Origin: a virus
Reading direction: 5' to 3' (one strand)
DNA length: 26,291 nt
Virus record (IMG/VR): IMGVR_UViG_3300023196_003936
Location: 1-26,291 of that record
The position numbers and the translations under genes were made by a program. A model generated the notes under the pieces. The model had not been told where the DNA came from and searched no databases. It saw only the letters and a list, made by a program, of their open reading frames with translations. Position 1 is the first letter of the stretch, and each line of letters starts with the position of its first letter. Of this stretch, positions 13,731 to 22,328 are shown in pieces.

Positions 13731-16582
13731 GATGCCCCTTGATTTGTAATAAAGAAATCAAGTGCAATGTATTCAATAGCCTTTGCTGGCTTGATAAAGA
13801 TCTTGGCATAAACAATATTTTGATCAACCAAATCTGGTGTTGTAGTCGTTTCGTCTAAGATTAGTTTATATTCACTAATTCCCAACCTACTCTTAACACT
13901 GGCCAAGAATGGGTCAACTAGTCCGATAAATCTATTCCATGTAGATCTAACATTTTGATCAAACAAGATTTGATTAGCAAAAATACTAACTTGTTTTTTC
14001 ACAAAAATCATCATCCTTCTAACATTGATTCTGTCAAGTGCCGATGGGGTGACCTGCAGAGTCTTTTGACCGAAGATGACAATACCTTCGTTTGGGAATG
14101 AGGCAATTGGGTTAATATTCGCATCATATAGATTATCTCTATCTCGCGATGTTAATTTTTGACTAACATTCAAAACTGGTAAGCCAGCTGCGCCAGTAGA
14201 AAGACCGCCGCGATTGAAGCCGGCTGGTGCGAACCATACCTCTGTTGCTGCCTCTGAAGAAGCAAATGTTCCCAAGGCTGCGACTGAAGGGGGCACCCAC
14301 AATCTATTGTTTGAAGTGGACGTATCTTGAATTTGAACCCACGGATAATATGCACATCCGTATGAACTATTCAACTGCCTATCTTCGAGGCTTGTAATTG
14401 TTGAAGATACTGTACCTCTTGCTGCTGTTGTTGCGTAAGCCGTACCCTCTGTATATGGCAAATAAACATCAGGAAGGTCGATGATTGCTAGTGCGTCTCC
14501 TCTCTCTTCACAAGTTTCAACCAATACGCGAGTTACATTTTCGTTTGTTACACCGGGGATTGTTGCAACATTCATCTCTACAACCTCTGGGTCGTTGATT
14601 AATTCAATTGCTGTTCTAAGGGTGTTTAGGGCATAATTGGTTTGCCTTGTTGCTCCCCCAGCCATTCCTGTATTTCTAAATGGTTCTAATTCTGTGATAT
14701 CCAGACCATCAAAGCCGCCAAAAAGAGGGGCAGTGAATCTAGTCCATTCATTGTCTACGACAGTTCTCCAACCTTTAGAGCCGGTGACACTCAACGCTGA
14801 TCCGCCCACACGAGAGCCTGACAGGTAATAAGCAGCAGATTTTCCAGAGTCTTGAACAATTTCATCTAGTGAGAATCTCCATTGAGGTTCTGTAATTGTT
14901 GTAGATACTGCGCCTGCAAGACGATTGACCATATCAGACCAATCTGGACTGAATTGTCTACTGTTGTAAGCACCTGTTCCGTTTTCCAAGAAAGCATCAG
15001 CTTGTGCGCCGAAGTAACTGTTTGTCTGATTAAACGGGTCACCCGCTGAAGACGACAGCCTCAATGACATTTCTGGGAAGTTCAAAGATGCGGTGTAGTC
15101 TGTAACAACAGCTCCGGTGGCAAAAGTCGAGATACCCGCCGAAGAGCGCATAGATAGCGGTGCAACATCAGACTCTATCGGGTCGGCTACGGATGTGCTG
15201 ATTACGACATTCCTAAATTTAGTAGGGCCCTCGACACCGAATGGAAGCATATTTGGATCCAATGTTCCAGCCTGTACAGCATCATTGACTTGGATTCTAA
15301 TATACTTAGAAGCGTTACTATAGTCACCATACTCTCTAAGAACTTTAGTATTTTGGTCCCATACAACATACTTGTCACCGATCTTTTTGGAGATATAGTT
15401 GTCTGCCATAGGATTCAGAGAAAGATTAGAATATCTTTCAACTACTTGCTGATTCTTGTCGCTATCGTCAGCTCTTCTAAGGACTAGCGTAAACGTTGCG
15501 TAATTATTTTTCCCAGAAGTGCTTCTGGAATAACTCAAATCTTGAATCGAAATTTTAATATTATCTTGTACCCACTTTCCCGGTTCTAAAGCGTGAACCT
15601 TGAAAAGTTTCTGCATATTATCTGCGTAGTATTCTGCGTTATTTGTTGATAAATCTTGAGAGAAGAACCATCCGGATTCTGCAGATTTAAAATCAGTATT
15701 GTAATCTGCCTTATCTGTCTTATCGAAAGCCATCAAGAGACCATATGATCCACTGTCAAGAGTGTTGGCATTGAGTTGTTGTTGAATCCACGACTCGTAA
15801 GTTTCTCCTAGCCAGTAATATTGACCGCCTTGTGCGACCGATGCAGAAGGAACAACCGCAGTATTAACTGTTTGAGGGTTTGTATTGAATACTTTTCTGA
15901 TAAAGCTTCTTGACGATGGGTCAAAGTTAAATTCTGTTTTGTGAACAACGACACCGGCTGCATCCAAAATTGCCGCTCTATAGGTTGGACCTTGAGCAGA
16001 TGTGTCATTGGATGAAGTTCCGAATAAGCCGTCGATACCGCCTGTAACAGCAGCTGTACGTGCCAAAGAGCCTGTAAGAATTACGGCTCCTCCGGAAGCT
16101 ACATACCAAACAGCACCTAAGTACCCTTCTTGGGTGCCGGGGGCATCATTGTTACCACCATTCGCACAAACATACAAGCCAAAAGCACCGCCATTGCTTG
16201 CGAAAGCTGTGCTGGTATCGACTGTTTCCCACCCTGCATCACCAGAGGTGGAGTCTTGTGCTTCTAAACCAGCAAGGCGAACGATTGTAACTCCGTCTGT
16301 GCTGTTTCTCAAATAAGCTTGAGCTGCATATGCTGCATACGTTGGTCCCTGATAGTTTCCATCACGCCAAACGTCGCCATTTGCTCGTCCCGGAACCGGG
16401 TTTCCAAAAACTTGCACGAATTCGTCATAAGAACGAACCGCGACGGGCTCCATTGCCGGTCCTTGGGGTAGGCGACCAATAATAACTGGACCGGGAGTTG
16501 AGTCAGCTGCTGGCAACTGAGACTGGTCGATCTCGCGGGTAAAAACACCGGGAGACACAAATTTAAATTTTCTAATTGACAT
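13718..16582 (-). CDS. Tail sheath protein
   Basis: A 954-aa contractile sheath protein. The N-terminus has the sheath signature FVSPGVFTREIDQSQLP (8-24) with GPVIIGRLPQGPAMEPVAV after it. The C-terminal ~150 residues are the conserved sheath core: NINPIASFPNEGIVIFGQKT, RINVRRMMIFVKKQVSIFAN, then LDETTTTPDLVDQNIVYAKI and an end in which sheaths carry 'A.EFI.L.F.I...GA.FEE' (here EYIALDFFITNQGASFED). T4 gp18 has 659 residues; the extra ~300 here lie in the middle and are probably surface-exposed domains. The ATG has an AGGAGAG site. The 127-aa gene is upstream and the tube gene downstream. Confidence 0.93.
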   Translation of the reverse strand: MSIRKFKFVSPGVFTREIDQSQLPAADSTPGPVIIGRLPQGPAMEPVAVRSYDEFVQVFGNPVPGRANGDVWRDGNYQGPTYAAYAAQAYLRNSTDGVTIVRLAGLEAQDSTSGDAGWETVDTSTAFASNGGAFGLYVCANGGNNDAPGTQEGYLGAVWYVASGGAVILTGSLARTAAVTGGIDGLFGTSSNDTSAQGPTYRAAILDAAGVVVHKTEFNFDPSSRSFIRKVFNTNPQTVNTAVVPSASVAQGGQYYWLGETYESWIQQQLNANTLDSGSYGLLMAFDKTDKADYNTDFKSAESGWFFSQDLSTNNAEYYADNMQKLFKVHALEPGKWVQDNIKISIQDLSYSRSTSGKNNYATFTLVLRRADDSDKNQQVVERYSNLSLNPMADNYISKKIGDKYVVWDQNTKVLREYGDYSNASKYIRIQVNDAVQAGTLDPNMLPFGVEGPTKFRNVVISTSVADPIESDVAPLSMRSSAGISTFATGAVVTDYTASLNFPEMSLRLSSSAGDPFNQTNSYFGAQADAFLENGTGAYNSRQFSPDWSDMVNRLAGAVSTTITEPQWRFSLDEIVQDSGKSAAYYLSGSRVGGSALSVTGSKGWRTVVDNEWTRFTAPLFGGFDGLDITELEPFRNTGMAGGATRQTNYALNTLRTAIELINDPEVVEMNVATIPGVTNENVTRVLVETCEERGDALAIIDLPDVYLPYTEGTAYATTAARGTVSSTITSLEDRQLNSSYGCAYYPWVQIQDTSTSNNRLWVPPSVAALGTFASSEAATEVWFAPAGFNRGGLSTGAAGLPVLNVSQKLTSRDRDNLYDANINPIASFPNEGIVIFGQKTLQVTPSALDRINVRRMMIFVKKQVSIFANQILFDQNVRSTWNRFIGLVDPFLASVKSRLGISEYKLILDETTTTPDLVDQNIVYAKIFIKPAKAIEYIALDFFITNQGASFED

Positions 16583-16623
16583 CTAAAGACTCTCCTATCA
16601 AAATCTAGATTAATTTATCACAA

Positions 16624-16635
16624 TAATAAATAGTT
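16624..16635 (-). promoter_or_regulatory. Shared intergenic motif, variant AACTATTTATTA
   Basis: Minus-strand AACTATTTATTA lies 42 bases before the sheath ATG. Of the four copies of this motif it is one of the two far enough from the start codon to act as a promoter element for the gene that follows. Function not established. Confidence 0.3.
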
Positions 16636-16656
16636 TGTTTTTTTTCCAAAAGTACT

Positions 16657-17040
16657 TTATTTATTTTGCTTCTTCTTTTTTAGAAACCCCGATCGGCCAG
16701 TGGCTTCTGGTAATTCTAAAATATATTGCGTGTTGTCGGAAATGTGGTAAGATTTCTTTATTTTTTTCTCTTCTTCTTCGGAAGAGTCCTCCAGCTTTGT
16801 GATAAGATCAAATGTCCTTTTTTCGGTCATTTTGTTTTTATAGAAAAAGTTTTTTAGATCCTCGTGAAGCTTTGTAATGGCATCTTCCGTGTTCTTTACC
16901 CTAGCAACAATTTGCCATGGCACTTCGATGACATCAGGAGGTTCTGGCGGGGTCTCTACTATTGTCTCCGCGTCTTCTTTCGGAAGAGGCTCTTCTTTTC
17001 TAGGAATTTTATAAAATAATGATCTAATCTTCTTCAACAT
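16657..17040 (-). CDS. Unknown 127-aa charged protein between fibre and sheath genes
   Basis: I do not recognise this protein. It has a basic N-terminus (MLKKIRSLFYKIPRKEE), a Pro/Glu-rich linker (about 16-42), a helical middle that could form a short coiled coil (about 50-90, very rich in Lys/Glu) and a Lys-rich end. There is no membrane segment or cysteine. It begins 17 bases after the shared motif at 17057-17068 and is the first gene after the fibre terminator. A structural or assembly role is suggested only by its place in front of the sheath gene. Confidence 0.7.
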   Translation of the reverse strand: MLKKIRSLFYKIPRKEEPLPKEDAETIVETPPEPPDVIEVPWQIVARVKNTEDAITKLHEDLKNFFYKNKMTEKRTFDLITKLEDSSEEEEKKIKKSYHISDNTQYILELPEATGRSGFLKKKKQNK

Positions 17041-17056
17041 AATTAATTTACCTTCG

Positions 17057-17068
17057 CTTTAAATAGTC
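17057..17068 (-). promoter_or_regulatory. Shared intergenic motif, variant GACTATTTAAAG
   Basis: Minus-strand GACTATTTAAAG follows directly after the terminator at 17072-17105 and lies 17 bases before the ATG of the 127-aa gene. That is the same arrangement and distance as the copy at 11982-11993. Confidence 0.3.
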
Positions 17069-17071
17069 AAC

Positions 17072-17105
17072 AAAAAAACGCCCTTCCATAAATAATGGAA
17101 GGACG
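17072..17105 (-). terminator. Rho-independent terminator after the coiled-coil fibre gene
   Basis: On the minus strand CCTTCCAT pairs with ATGGAAGG over a 5-base loop, extended by an outer CG pair. The stem is followed by GCG and seven T. It ends the fibre unit and separates it from the sheath unit. Confidence 0.9.
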
Positions 17106-17137
17106 CGATAAATAAATCAATATTTATCTTTTATTTT

Positions 17138-19597
17138 TTATGATTGAAGGGTAATCTTCTTCATTCCTGATACGGATACAGCATCGCCAACGTACATTGG
17201 TACGTGGAATACGATAGAATCCATTGCACCCTCCATTTCTGATACTGTGAACTCGTCGCTCATCAACTTGAAGCCGTTGACATGGACACTCATGATATCA
17301 GACATCGGAGCATTAAATGATGCAGCTGCCAGTGAGAATGCGCCTGCTTCGAAGTCGGAAACCATAATTTGCTCATATTCGTCGTGACGACCGTGAAGAG
17401 CCAGAACGTCAGCAGCTAATTTAGCTTCTTCCGCTCTTGCCAAAGATGCTTCAGCAACAAGATCTGCAGAAGCAGATGCTGCGTCAGCAATCATAAGATC
17501 TTCGATCTTCTTCATTGTGTCGTGAGACGCAGATGCGCCACCGAGTATACCAGACACTTCTTGAGCCAATTCGCCGCGTACTGCAGAGAATTCAGAAATC
17601 ATTGTTGTTTCGTTGTTATCAACGTCAGTTTGAACAACCAAACGAGCTGCAGCAGATTGAACTTCCTGTGCAGCGATTTGAGTATCAGCGTATGCCTTAG
17701 CATCGAATTCTGCCTTAGCAACAGAACCAGCTTGATTTACGCTACCTTCGACGATATCCAAACGACCGCCAAGACCACCTTCAGCCAATAGAGCACGAGA
17801 CTCTTCAGCAGCCAATGCAGCATCATTTGAGACTTCGTATGCAGCTTCTTTAGCTTCTTGCACATCTAATGCAGCTTGAATACCAGCTTCGATACCTCCG
17901 GCACGAGCGGTTTCACTTGCGAGATCTGCTGTGAGAACTGCTTCAGCAGCAACAGCACGAGCAGTCTCTGTAACAAGACTACCAGAGATTGCTGTTAATC
18001 CAGAATCAGAGTCTGATTTATTCTGATCAACATCAGCTTGAAGAGCAACGATACTTGCGATAACACTAACATCTGCTAATTGGTAAGCTGATGTAATTTC
18101 AAGCAAGGTATCAAAGTCAACTGATGAGCCAGAAAGAAGTGTGTCAATGCGACCTCTCTCGACACCAACAGCGGCATCGTTAGATGTTTCATATGCTGTA
18201 AGGTTATTTGCAACGACCGATTCTGCAGCCATAGCGCGAGCTTCTTCAGCTGCTAAAGCAGCATCATCAATGATCTTAGCGGCAGCGATTTCAGAACGAA
18301 TAGCAGCACGATCGTTGTCGCCATCTAACTCATTTCCGTCAACCTCAAGTTGAAGAGCGGCTAAAGCAGCATCATCAATGATCTTAGCGGCAGCGATTTC
18401 AGAGCGGATTAAAGCGCGATCGGTCGAAGTGGCTTGTTGTTCTGCCAAAAAGTTTGCAGCATTAAGCTGGTCTGCGGCGGCGCGAACGGTTTCTTCAGCA
18501 ATCATATCAGCATCGATGATATCGTGCAGGTCTTGAACAGCCTGAATTCTATCAGCAATCTCTGTATCTACCTTGCCGTCAAGTGTGGATTCAGCCAATA
18601 GAGCACGAGACTCTTCAGCAGCCAATGCAGCATCATTTGAGACTTCGTATGCAGCTTCTTTAGCTTCTTGCACATCTAATGCAGCTTGAATACCAGCTTC
18701 GATACCTCCGGCACGAGCGGTTTCACTTGCGAGATCTGCTGTGAGAACTGCTTCAGCAGCAACAGCACGAGCAGTCTCTGTAACAAGACTACCAGAGATT
18801 GCTGTTAATCCAGAATCAGAGTCTGATTTATTCTGATCAACATCAGCTTGAAGAGCAACGATACTTGCGATAACACTAACATCTGCTAATTGGTAAGCTG
18901 ATGTAATTTCAAGCAAGGTATCAAAGTCAACTGATGAGCCAGAAAGAAGTGTGTCAATGCGACCTCTCTCGACACCAACAGCGGCATCGTTAGATGTTTC
19001 ATATGCTGTAAGGTTATTTGCAACGACCGATTCTGCAGCCATAGCGCGAGCTTCTTCAGCTGAAATAGCAGTATCTGCATCTGATTTGTTCTGATCAACC
19101 TCAGTTTGAAGAGCAGCTAAAGCAGCATCATCAATGATTTTGGCAGCAGCGATTGCATCGTCACGATTAGACTCATTGAGAGTACGTGCAGCAAGAGCAA
19201 ATGCTCTTTCTTCAGCATCTTTAGCAATGCGGGCTGCTTCTTCGACACCCAACTCACCACGGATGGCAGCGCGGTCGTCAGAAGCAGCAAGCTCAACGGC
19301 ATCAAGATTAGCTTGAAGAGCTGCTTTATCAGCATTTAATTTTCTCATATTAACAAGAGCGTCATCACTAATTGTCAGATATTCTGACAATTCAGTTGAT
19401 AATTTCATGTATCTAAGATCGGCAAAGTTGCCCATGTCGATTGTACCGTACATGGACATCCCGAAATCGTCCGATTGAGCAAGTTCCGCCATGGAAGCGA
19501 ATTTTGTTCCATCAGCCTTCTTAAGCTCAATGTCAACATTGTCGAGTCTAGCGCGTGTACGTGCGACTCTTTGTAAGTTTTTGTTTTGTTCAGACAT
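17138..19597 (-). CDS. Coiled-coil tail fibre-like protein with internal repeats
   Basis: An 819-aa protein, probably a trimeric fibre or whisker on the virion. The N-terminal ~100 residues (ASMAELAQSDDFGMSMYG and onward) may be the attachment domain. Residues ~95-720 are Ala/Glu/Asp-rich repeats of the type AAIRSEIAAAKIIDDAALAA and EEARAMAAESVVANN that predict a long coiled coil. The C-terminal ~65 residues (FNAPMSDIMSVHVNGFKLMS, then DSIVFHVPMYVGDAVSVSG) match the small beta domain 'hVNGhxLxxxxFTVxxxxxxIxFxxPxxxGDxVxVxG' found at the tips of many phage fibres. Within the gene is a perfect 473-bp direct repeat with a spacing of 270 codons. The ATG has a GGAGAAA site. Host receptor binding is inferred, not shown. 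Confidence 0.75.
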   Translation of the reverse strand: MSEQNKNLQRVARTRARLDNVDIELKKADGTKFASMAELAQSDDFGMSMYGTIDMGNFADLRYMKLSTELSEYLTISDDALVNMRKLNADKAALQANLDAVELAASDDRAAIRGELGVEEAARIAKDAEERAFALAARTLNESNRDDAIAAAKIIDDAALAALQTEVDQNKSDADTAISAEEARAMAAESVVANNLTAYETSNDAAVGVERGRIDTLLSGSSVDFDTLLEITSAYQLADVSVIASIVALQADVDQNKSDSDSGLTAISGSLVTETARAVAAEAVLTADLASETARAGGIEAGIQAALDVQEAKEAAYEVSNDAALAAEESRALLAESTLDGKVDTEIADRIQAVQDLHDIIDADMIAEETVRAAADQLNAANFLAEQQATSTDRALIRSEIAAAKIIDDAALAALQLEVDGNELDGDNDRAAIRSEIAAAKIIDDAALAAEEARAMAAESVVANNLTAYETSNDAAVGVERGRIDTLLSGSSVDFDTLLEITSAYQLADVSVIASIVALQADVDQNKSDSDSGLTAISGSLVTETARAVAAEAVLTADLASETARAGGIEAGIQAALDVQEAKEAAYEVSNDAALAAEESRALLAEGGLGGRLDIVEGSVNQAGSVAKAEFDAKAYADTQIAAQEVQSAAARLVVQTDVDNNETTMISEFSAVRGELAQEVSGILGGASASHDTMKKIEDLMIADAASASADLVAEASLARAEEAKLAADVLALHGRHDEYEQIMVSDFEAGAFSLAAASFNAPMSDIMSVHVNGFKLMSDEFTVSEMEGAMDSIVFHVPMYVGDAVSVSGMKKITLQS
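17780..18252. repeat. 473-bp perfect direct repeat within the fibre gene, copy A
   Basis: Bases 17780-18252 are identical to 18590-19062 with an offset of 810 bp (270 codons), so the repeat is in frame. The flanking bases differ on both sides. At protein level it covers about 157 residues, from the EEARAMAAESVVANN part to AALAAEESRALLAE. Confidence 0.93.
18253..18295. repeat. Short in-frame repeat of the AAKIIDDAALAA unit
   Basis: A stretch of about 43 bp, nearly or fully identical to 18361-18403 (offset 108 bp, 36 codons). A more diverged third copy begins at 19117. It encodes the unit SEIAAAKIIDDAALAA of the coiled coil and shows that the gene has grown by several in-frame duplications of different size. 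Confidence 0.8.
18590..19062. repeat. 473-bp perfect direct repeat within the fibre gene, copy B
   Basis: Second copy of 17780-18252. The absence of any third-position change means the duplication is recent or is kept uniform by gene conversion. Confidence 0.93.
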
Positions 19598-19641
19598 ATT
19601 ATTTTTTCTCCTTGGGGGCTTCCCATTTAATAATATATGTT

Positions 19642-19660
19642 GGCGACTTTAGGTGTCGCC
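19642..19660 (-). other. Hairpin between the two fibre genes
   Basis: GGCGAC and GTCGCC form a 6-bp GC-rich stem with a 7-base loop just after the stop of the 810-aa gene. On the minus strand no T run follows, so it probably does not terminate and may protect or process the message. On the plus strand a T run does follow, but no plus-strand gene uses it. Confidence 0.5.
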
Positions 19661-19669
19661 GGACCTTTT

Positions 19670-22102
19670 TTATAGCAACCAGTTTGAAATGTCATCTGTT
19701 GTTATAACAGTTCCATCTGGTGAGGCTGCGCACCATTTATCAATATTATAAGCATAGTTAAAATCAGCTATGCCAAGCGAAGTCAAGACTGTACTCATTT
19801 GAGATTCGTCATAAACCGCTGACCAATTGGTCAATGCAATATAAGATGCAAAGGTGAAGTCAGACTTTCTAACAACGATACAAATTGCATCAGCTGCTTC
19901 TGAAATGTCAACGACGACGGCTCCAGTGGGAATGGTCATTCTTTCAGTAAGAGCACCACCCTCTGCAGGCATTGTATAGACTTTTTCACTGTATTCTATG
20001 ATCCAAGTATTTGAAGTTGCACCGAAATGCACTTGATTAATTTTACCCGTATTTCCATTATCATGTACTTTGGTAAATGATAGTGGGGCGGATGATGCAT
20101 CTAAATCTATGAGGTAAGCACAGCCGGCTTCGGTTCCGACAAAAACCTTACCAGCAGGTCCATATGCAGCACACGCAGGTGCATCATATATACCGTGAGC
20201 ATCGGGGCCGTATGAAGTAAAGGCACTCCACGTCTGAAGATCTTGAGTGAAATACAAAACTGTATTTCCGTCGTCGTTCTTCACATGCATGTGAGATCGG
20301 TAAGCCCCACCATCGGTTCCGTGAACATATTTAATAATATTGGAAAGATTTCCTCCATGGAAGGGATCATAAGATGATCCTGCTTGTGCCGGAGCTGTTT
20401 CGCCCGGTGCAATGATGCCCACAAATGAACTTCCGTCAGGACCGGCTGTCCAGCCTTCTCCCGGAAGAGCCTCGCTTATTTGATTACCATAAAATACAGC
20501 ATCATATTCAGCATAGTGACCGCCGCCTGAAGGAAGCATGATTGTACTTGTACCTTCGGCTTCCCATGAGAGAAGGGCAGATGCACTGAAACCTGCTGTG
20601 CCGTCTATAACAGATTGAAAGAATGTTCCGTCATCAGATTGAACACCTGATAGCAAGTTTAGGTTATATTTCTTGATAAGCTCTTTTACAAGTGCATCAA
20701 GATCTAGATCACCTCCGCTGCCATCGTCAAAAGTTACATCAGTAAGTATTTCATTGCTACCCTGACTAGATATAGACAGGGATTTTATGGTCAAATCGCC
20801 AATATAGAATGGACCCCAAAAGGAATTTCCTTCATCATCACTGGTCAGCTGATCGTGTGTACCAGCGTGTGAGAGATTAGGGTGATCTAAGTAGGACATG
20901 ACGATAATGCCATCACCAACATTTAGTTGTGAGATAAAAATGTTAACTGTGGTATCAGCTTTTGCAAGGATAACCCCTGCTGCATCAACTACTGCTACAT
21001 ATACTGAATGAGAACCACCCGATGGGGCAGTAAGAGCCGCATCTGCACCAATAGCTGTCAATGCTTTCGCACCGTCAATTGTTGCGCCAACTTCTCCAAA
21101 TCCAGTCAGAGATGCTGACCAGTTTGCTGCGCCTTCTGCCGTGGCTGCTGCATTTGGAGTTCCCGTAACAGCTATATTTGTTCCCGTTGCAGCAACATCG
21201 ACTGAAATAGCAGCAGAAGGTGGTCCGACTGTGAATGACCCACTTGAAGGTACAGACGCTGCACTATTTGCTAGCACTATTCCGTCAGCGGTCTGAGTGA
21301 TTATTACCGAATGTTCTTCGAGATAGTTGCCGCCAACAAGAGCCCAAGTATAATCACCATATAATAAATTCATTGGGATAGTCTCTGGAGACACGCCAAC
21401 AGCAAGTGTCGCATTGTGTACAACATCACCTGTGCTGACATGAGTGATCACCAAAGAGGTGCCATCCCAACCGTCGTTATAAGAGTCAGTTTTCACAATG
21501 GTTACAGATACGGATGGTGAATTATTGATGGTATCCGAATTACCCACGATCACGTTTCCTGCTGAGTCAACAGCTGCGACATAAACAGTATGTTCTCCAA
21601 CGTATGCAGGAGTCACTGTTACGGATGCGCCTAGAGCGGTTAGGGTTCCGCCATGTGGCTCCCCTTCTGCTCCCAGAGCAGAGAAGGAGTAAGCCCAGTG
21701 GGTCGCTCCCGCTGTGATCGCATCAGCGTTGAGAGTAGCAGACACTGTGACATCTCCATCACTAACAGACAATACCGGAGTAATGACTGTGTTCGAGCCC
21801 ACTACAAATGTTCCTGTGCCTGATCCTCCAACAAGGCTGGCTAGCAAGGTGCCACTCTCATCCGTGATGGTAGCCACAATCTCACTCGGATATTCGCCCG
21901 GAACCATAGTATAGGTGTACGTTCCCGTTTCAACAGAAATTGTCTGTGTTAATCCAGCTGGATATGCGACAGCGGTTGCTGGACCCGAGGTCGCTAGAAC
22001 TGTGACACCGTTGGAATCAGAGATTGTAAGACTACCTCCGTTCCAAGTATCACCATAAGAATCGGCTTGGAAGATATCTAAATCAATAGTATTTACAGGC
22101 AT
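19670..22102 (-). CDS. Large fibre/virion surface protein with a duplicated N-terminal module
   Basis: An 810-aa protein, mostly beta-strand, acidic and Gly/Ser/Thr-rich, without a signal peptide. A module of about 190 residues occurs twice (about 5-193 and 198-388). Each copy starts with DSYGDTWNGGSL or DSYNDGWDGTSL and later carries a W-x-x-S segment, an ALTAIGA-like segment and HTVYVAAVDSAG or HSVYVAVVDAAG, which looks like an Ig/fibronectin-type strand pair. The 'DxYxDxWxG' motif may bind calcium. The C-terminal half (about 430-810) has beta-propeller-like strands (KVFVGTEAGCAYLIDL; TWIIEYSEKVYTMPAEG) ending in WCAASPDGTVITTDDISNW. The start ATG overlaps the leader peptide stop (TAATG) and has an AAGGAGG site. 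The neighbouring gene is another fibre-like gene. Receptor or surface binding is inferred. Confidence 0.7.
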   Translation of the reverse strand: MPVNTIDLDIFQADSYGDTWNGGSLTISDSNGVTVLATSGPATAVAYPAGLTQTISVETGTYTYTMVPGEYPSEIVATITDESGTLLASLVGGSGTGTFVVGSNTVITPVLSVSDGDVTVSATLNADAITAGATHWAYSFSALGAEGEPHGGTLTALGASVTVTPAYVGEHTVYVAAVDSAGNVIVGNSDTINNSPSVSVTIVKTDSYNDGWDGTSLVITHVSTGDVVHNATLAVGVSPETIPMNLLYGDYTWALVGGNYLEEHSVIITQTADGIVLANSAASVPSSGSFTVGPPSAAISVDVAATGTNIAVTGTPNAAATAEGAANWSASLTGFGEVGATIDGAKALTAIGADAALTAPSGGSHSVYVAVVDAAGVILAKADTTVNIFISQLNVGDGIIVMSYLDHPNLSHAGTHDQLTSDDEGNSFWGPFYIGDLTIKSLSISSQGSNEILTDVTFDDGSGGDLDLDALVKELIKKYNLNLLSGVQSDDGTFFQSVIDGTAGFSASALLSWEAEGTSTIMLPSGGGHYAEYDAVFYGNQISEALPGEGWTAGPDGSSFVGIIAPGETAPAQAGSSYDPFHGGNLSNIIKYVHGTDGGAYRSHMHVKNDDGNTVLYFTQDLQTWSAFTSYGPDAHGIYDAPACAAYGPAGKVFVGTEAGCAYLIDLDASSAPLSFTKVHDNGNTGKINQVHFGATSNTWIIEYSEKVYTMPAEGGALTERMTIPTGAVVVDISEAADAICIVVRKSDFTFASYIALTNWSAVYDESQMSTVLTSLGIADFNYAYNIDKWCAASPDGTVITTDDISNWLL

Positions 22103-22146
22103 TAGATCCCCCTCCTTATTATTTTATTTATTTTATTTATTTTCAT
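22102..22146 (-). CDS. Leader peptide MKINKINKIIRRGI, coupled to the fibre gene
   Basis: A 14-codon open frame with its own strong ribosome site (AGGAGG, 6 bases before the ATG). Its TAA shares a base with the ATG of the 810-aa gene (TAATG). The Shine-Dalgarno sequence of the fibre gene lies inside its last codons, which encode Arg-Arg-Gly. It is built from a repeated Lys-Ile-Asn codon set in an AT-rich tract. Translation of the leader would open or couple the fibre start. The peptide itself may have no function. Confidence 0.5.
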   Translation of the reverse strand: MKINKINKIIRRGI

Positions 22147-22290
22147 ATTTTTTCCTCCTAGAAAAAAGAAAATTTGCCCTTTAAAAAAACAGATGTTTTT
22201 CAAAAAAACAAGATGCTAGTCTGCGGACAGACTTAATCGGCTTAGTTAGATACAAATTATCTCAAAAGCAAAAAAAATGTGAAAATATAT
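22147..22290 (-). promoter_or_regulatory. Untranslated leader of the fibre unit
   Basis: About 144 bases between the PrkA terminator and the leader peptide. On the minus strand it holds an AGATAATTTGTATCT inverted repeat, a GC-rich hairpin at 22218-22233 (AGTCTG-TCCG-CAGACT) and two T7 tracts preceded by CATCTTG and CATCTG. A transcription start for the fibre genes must lie here or upstream, but I cannot point to a convincing promoter. The hairpin and T tracts are separated by about 9 bases, so they do not make a standard terminator. Confidence 0.4.
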
Positions 22291-22328
22291 AATAAAAAAG
22301 AAACCCTGTAAGGAATCTTACAGGGTTT
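22291..22328 (-). terminator. Strong rho-independent terminator after prkA
   Basis: AAACCCTGTAAG and CTTACAGGGTTT form a 12-bp stem over a 4-base loop, followed on the minus strand by CTTTTTTATT. It lies 46 bases after the PrkA stop. It isolates the PrkA/SpoVR/DUF444 unit from the fibre genes. Confidence 0.93.

Noticed and set aside
17780-19062. CRISPR-like or mobile element repeat
   Set aside because: The repeats are in-frame coding sequence of a coiled-coil protein, far too long and few for a CRISPR array, and without transposase or terminal inverted repeats.
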